Assembly (NCBI RefSeq): GCF_007827815.1
Contig: NZ_VITH01000001.1
Coordinates: 744,001 to 808,000 of the forward strand
DNA length: 64,000 bases
Direction: 5' to 3'
Source: Azospirillum brasilense
GTDB lineage: Bacteria > Pseudomonadota > Alphaproteobacteria > Azospirillales > Azospirillaceae
Positions 59,349 to 64,000 of the stretch are shown one piece after another. Made by a program: the position numbers and the translations under genes. The notes below the pieces were generated by a model that was not told where the DNA came from, searched no databases, and was given only the letters and a program-made list of their open reading frames with translations. Within the stretch, counting starts at the first letter, position 1, and each line of letters opens with the position of its first letter.

Positions 59349-60479
59349 ATGAACATCATCATCGAACGCGCCGCCCTTCTCCGGTCCCTTGGTCATGTGC
59401 AGAGCGTGGTGGAGCGCAGGAACACCATTCCCATCCTGTCCAACGTGCTGCTGCGGGCGAACGACGGCGAGCTGTCGCTGGCCGCCACCGACATGGACCT
59501 GGAGATCGTCGAGACGGTCCCGGCCACGGTGACCCGCTCCGGCGGCACCACCGCCCCGGCCCACACGCTGTACGACATCGTGCGCAAGCTGCCCGACGGC
59601 AGCCAGGTGGAGCTGGACATCGGCGGCGACGGCACGATCCTGACGCTGCGCGCCGGCCGGTCGCAGTTCAAGCTGTCCTGCCTGCCGGTCGACGATTTCC
59701 CGCAGCTGTCCGGCGGCGACCTGCCGCACCGCTTCGACCTGACGGCGGGCGACCTGCGGGCGCTGGTCGACCGCACCCGCTTCGCCATCTCGACCGAAGA
59801 GACGCGCTACTACCTCAACGGCATCTACCTGCACGCCGCCAAGGCCAAGGCCGGCGGGGCCGAGCTGCCGGTGCTGCGCGCCGTGGCGACCGACGGCCAC
59901 CGTCTGGCGCGGGTCGAGATGCCGCTGCCGGAGGGCGCCGCCGGCATCCCCGGCGTGATCGTTCCGCGCAAGACCGTGAACGAGATCCGCAAGCTGATCG
60001 ACGAGGCCGCCGACCGCATCGAGCTGTCGCTGTCGGACAACAAGATCCGCTTCGCCTTCGATTCGGTGGTGGTGACCTCCAAGCTGATCGACGGCACCTT
60101 CCCGGACTACGAGCGGGTGATCCCGGTCGGCAACGACAAGACGATGGAGGTGGACGCCAAGCTGTTCGCCGCCGCCGTGGACCGCGTCGCCACCATCTCC
60201 ACCGAGAAGAGCCGGGCCGTGAAGCTGTCGCTGACCCGCGGCACGCTGACCCTGTCCGCCACCAGCCCCGAGGCCGGCAGCGCCACCGAGGAGCTGGAGG
60301 TCAATTACCAGGAAGGCCCCCTGGAAATCGGCTTCAACTCGCGCTATCTGCTTGATATCACGCAGCAGATCGAGGGCGAGGGCGCGCGCTTCTCGCTGGC
60401 CGACGCCGCGTCGCCGACCATCGTGCGCGACGTCGCCGACGCCACGGCCCTTTACGTGTTGATGCCGATGCGTGTGTGA
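59349..60479 (+). CDS. dnaN: DNA polymerase III beta sliding clamp
   Basis: This 376-residue beta clamp encircles DNA and tethers the replicative polymerase. The family start MNIIIERAALLRSLGHVQSV and end ALYVLMPMRV are complete, and GVIVPRKTVNEIRKL and NSRYLLDI are diagnostic. It has three repeated clamp domains. ATG at 59349 is the first with the conserved N-terminus. Upstream (59087-59348) is a gap with a TATCAT near 59250 that could be a -10. dnaA is not adjacent. recF follows after 98 bases. Confidence 0.97.
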   Translation: MNIIIERAALLRSLGHVQSVVERRNTIPILSNVLLRANDGELSLAATDMDLEIVETVPATVTRSGGTTAPAHTLYDIVRKLPDGSQVELDIGGDGTILTLRAGRSQFKLSCLPVDDFPQLSGGDLPHRFDLTAGDLRALVDRTRFAISTEETRYYLNGIYLHAAKAKAGGAELPVLRAVATDGHRLARVEMPLPEGAAGIPGVIVPRKTVNEIRKLIDEAADRIELSLSDNKIRFAFDSVVVTSKLIDGTFPDYERVIPVGNDKTMEVDAKLFAAAVDRVATISTEKSRAVKLSLTRGTLTLSATSPEAGSATEELEVNYQEGPLEIGFNSRYLLDITQQIEGEGARFSLADAASPTIVRDVADATALYVLMPMRV

Positions 60480-60577
60480 CCGGTCCGGACGGATCGGCGC
60501 TTTTCGGGCCGGTGCGCTCCGGACCCCGTGTCTGACGGGGTGCGGCGGCCCGGCCCCCGCATCCCGGATCGGACGCT

Positions 60578-64000
<3,423 letters not shown>

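Overview
The window is GC-rich, gene-dense bacterial chromosome. Gene content and style suggest an alphaproteobacterium of the Azospirillum type (Rhodospirillales). Pointers are the dnaN-recF-gyrB run without dnaA, a D-tartrate dehydratase very like the Bradyrhizobium enzyme, a NUDIX-type NAD regulator, many sensor kinases with alphaproteobacterial architectures, and TGCGAA/TTCGCA-type iron boxes. The taxon is an inference from content; no 16S rRNA gene is present.

Layout. 0-9.5 kb: 3' end of aconitase B; a small PemK-type toxin-antitoxin pair; an AraC regulator divergent from a fosmidomycin-resistance-like MFS pump; an iron-box-controlled flavodoxin-DUF2023 operon; a P-loop kinase; RraA; a NadQ-like regulator; and a DUF47-PitA phosphate uptake operon ending in a tRNA-Gly. 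9.8-17.3 kb: an ATPase/TPR class III nucleotide cyclase, then a compact locus with a 64-residue peptide, a YcaO enzyme, a TfuA protein and a Crp-family regulator, flanked by two ribbon-helix-helix proteins. A textbook CRP site lies upstream of the peptide gene. This is the best candidate for an undescribed system: a cyclic-nucleotide-controlled RiPP-like locus.

17.5-28.5 kb: MASE3 kinase plus receiver; an intergenic cluster of DnaA-like boxes; a sugar-nucleotide epimerase; a Na/Pi cotransporter that seems to use an ATC start; a DMT transporter/LysR pair; a glycine-zipper protein; ispE; and tyrS behind a probable leaderless Tyr-Tyr leader peptide. 28.5-39.7 kb: a hybrid kinase; a Tat-exported beta-carbonic-anhydrase-like protein; a tiny secreted protein with a maximal Shine-Dalgarno; D-tartrate dehydratase with divergent LysR and GST; an NAPE-PLD-like hydrolase; tRNA-Asn and tRNA-Asp; a lipoprotein; and an EF-hand protein.

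39.8-49 kb: a six-gene minus-strand run (YcaC-like hydrolase, XapX, Tat amidohydrolase, DoxX, MFS_3, alginate-export-type porin) divergent from a MASE4 kinase/FixJ-type regulator pair, which probably controls it. 49-64 kb: an alpha/beta hydrolase, two glycosyltransferase-like genes, a membrane diguanylate cyclase, the feoA-feoB-Cys-rich ferrous iron operon, a TPR protein, an SDR protein, then dnaN, recF and the first 700 codons of gyrB, which may be leaderless.
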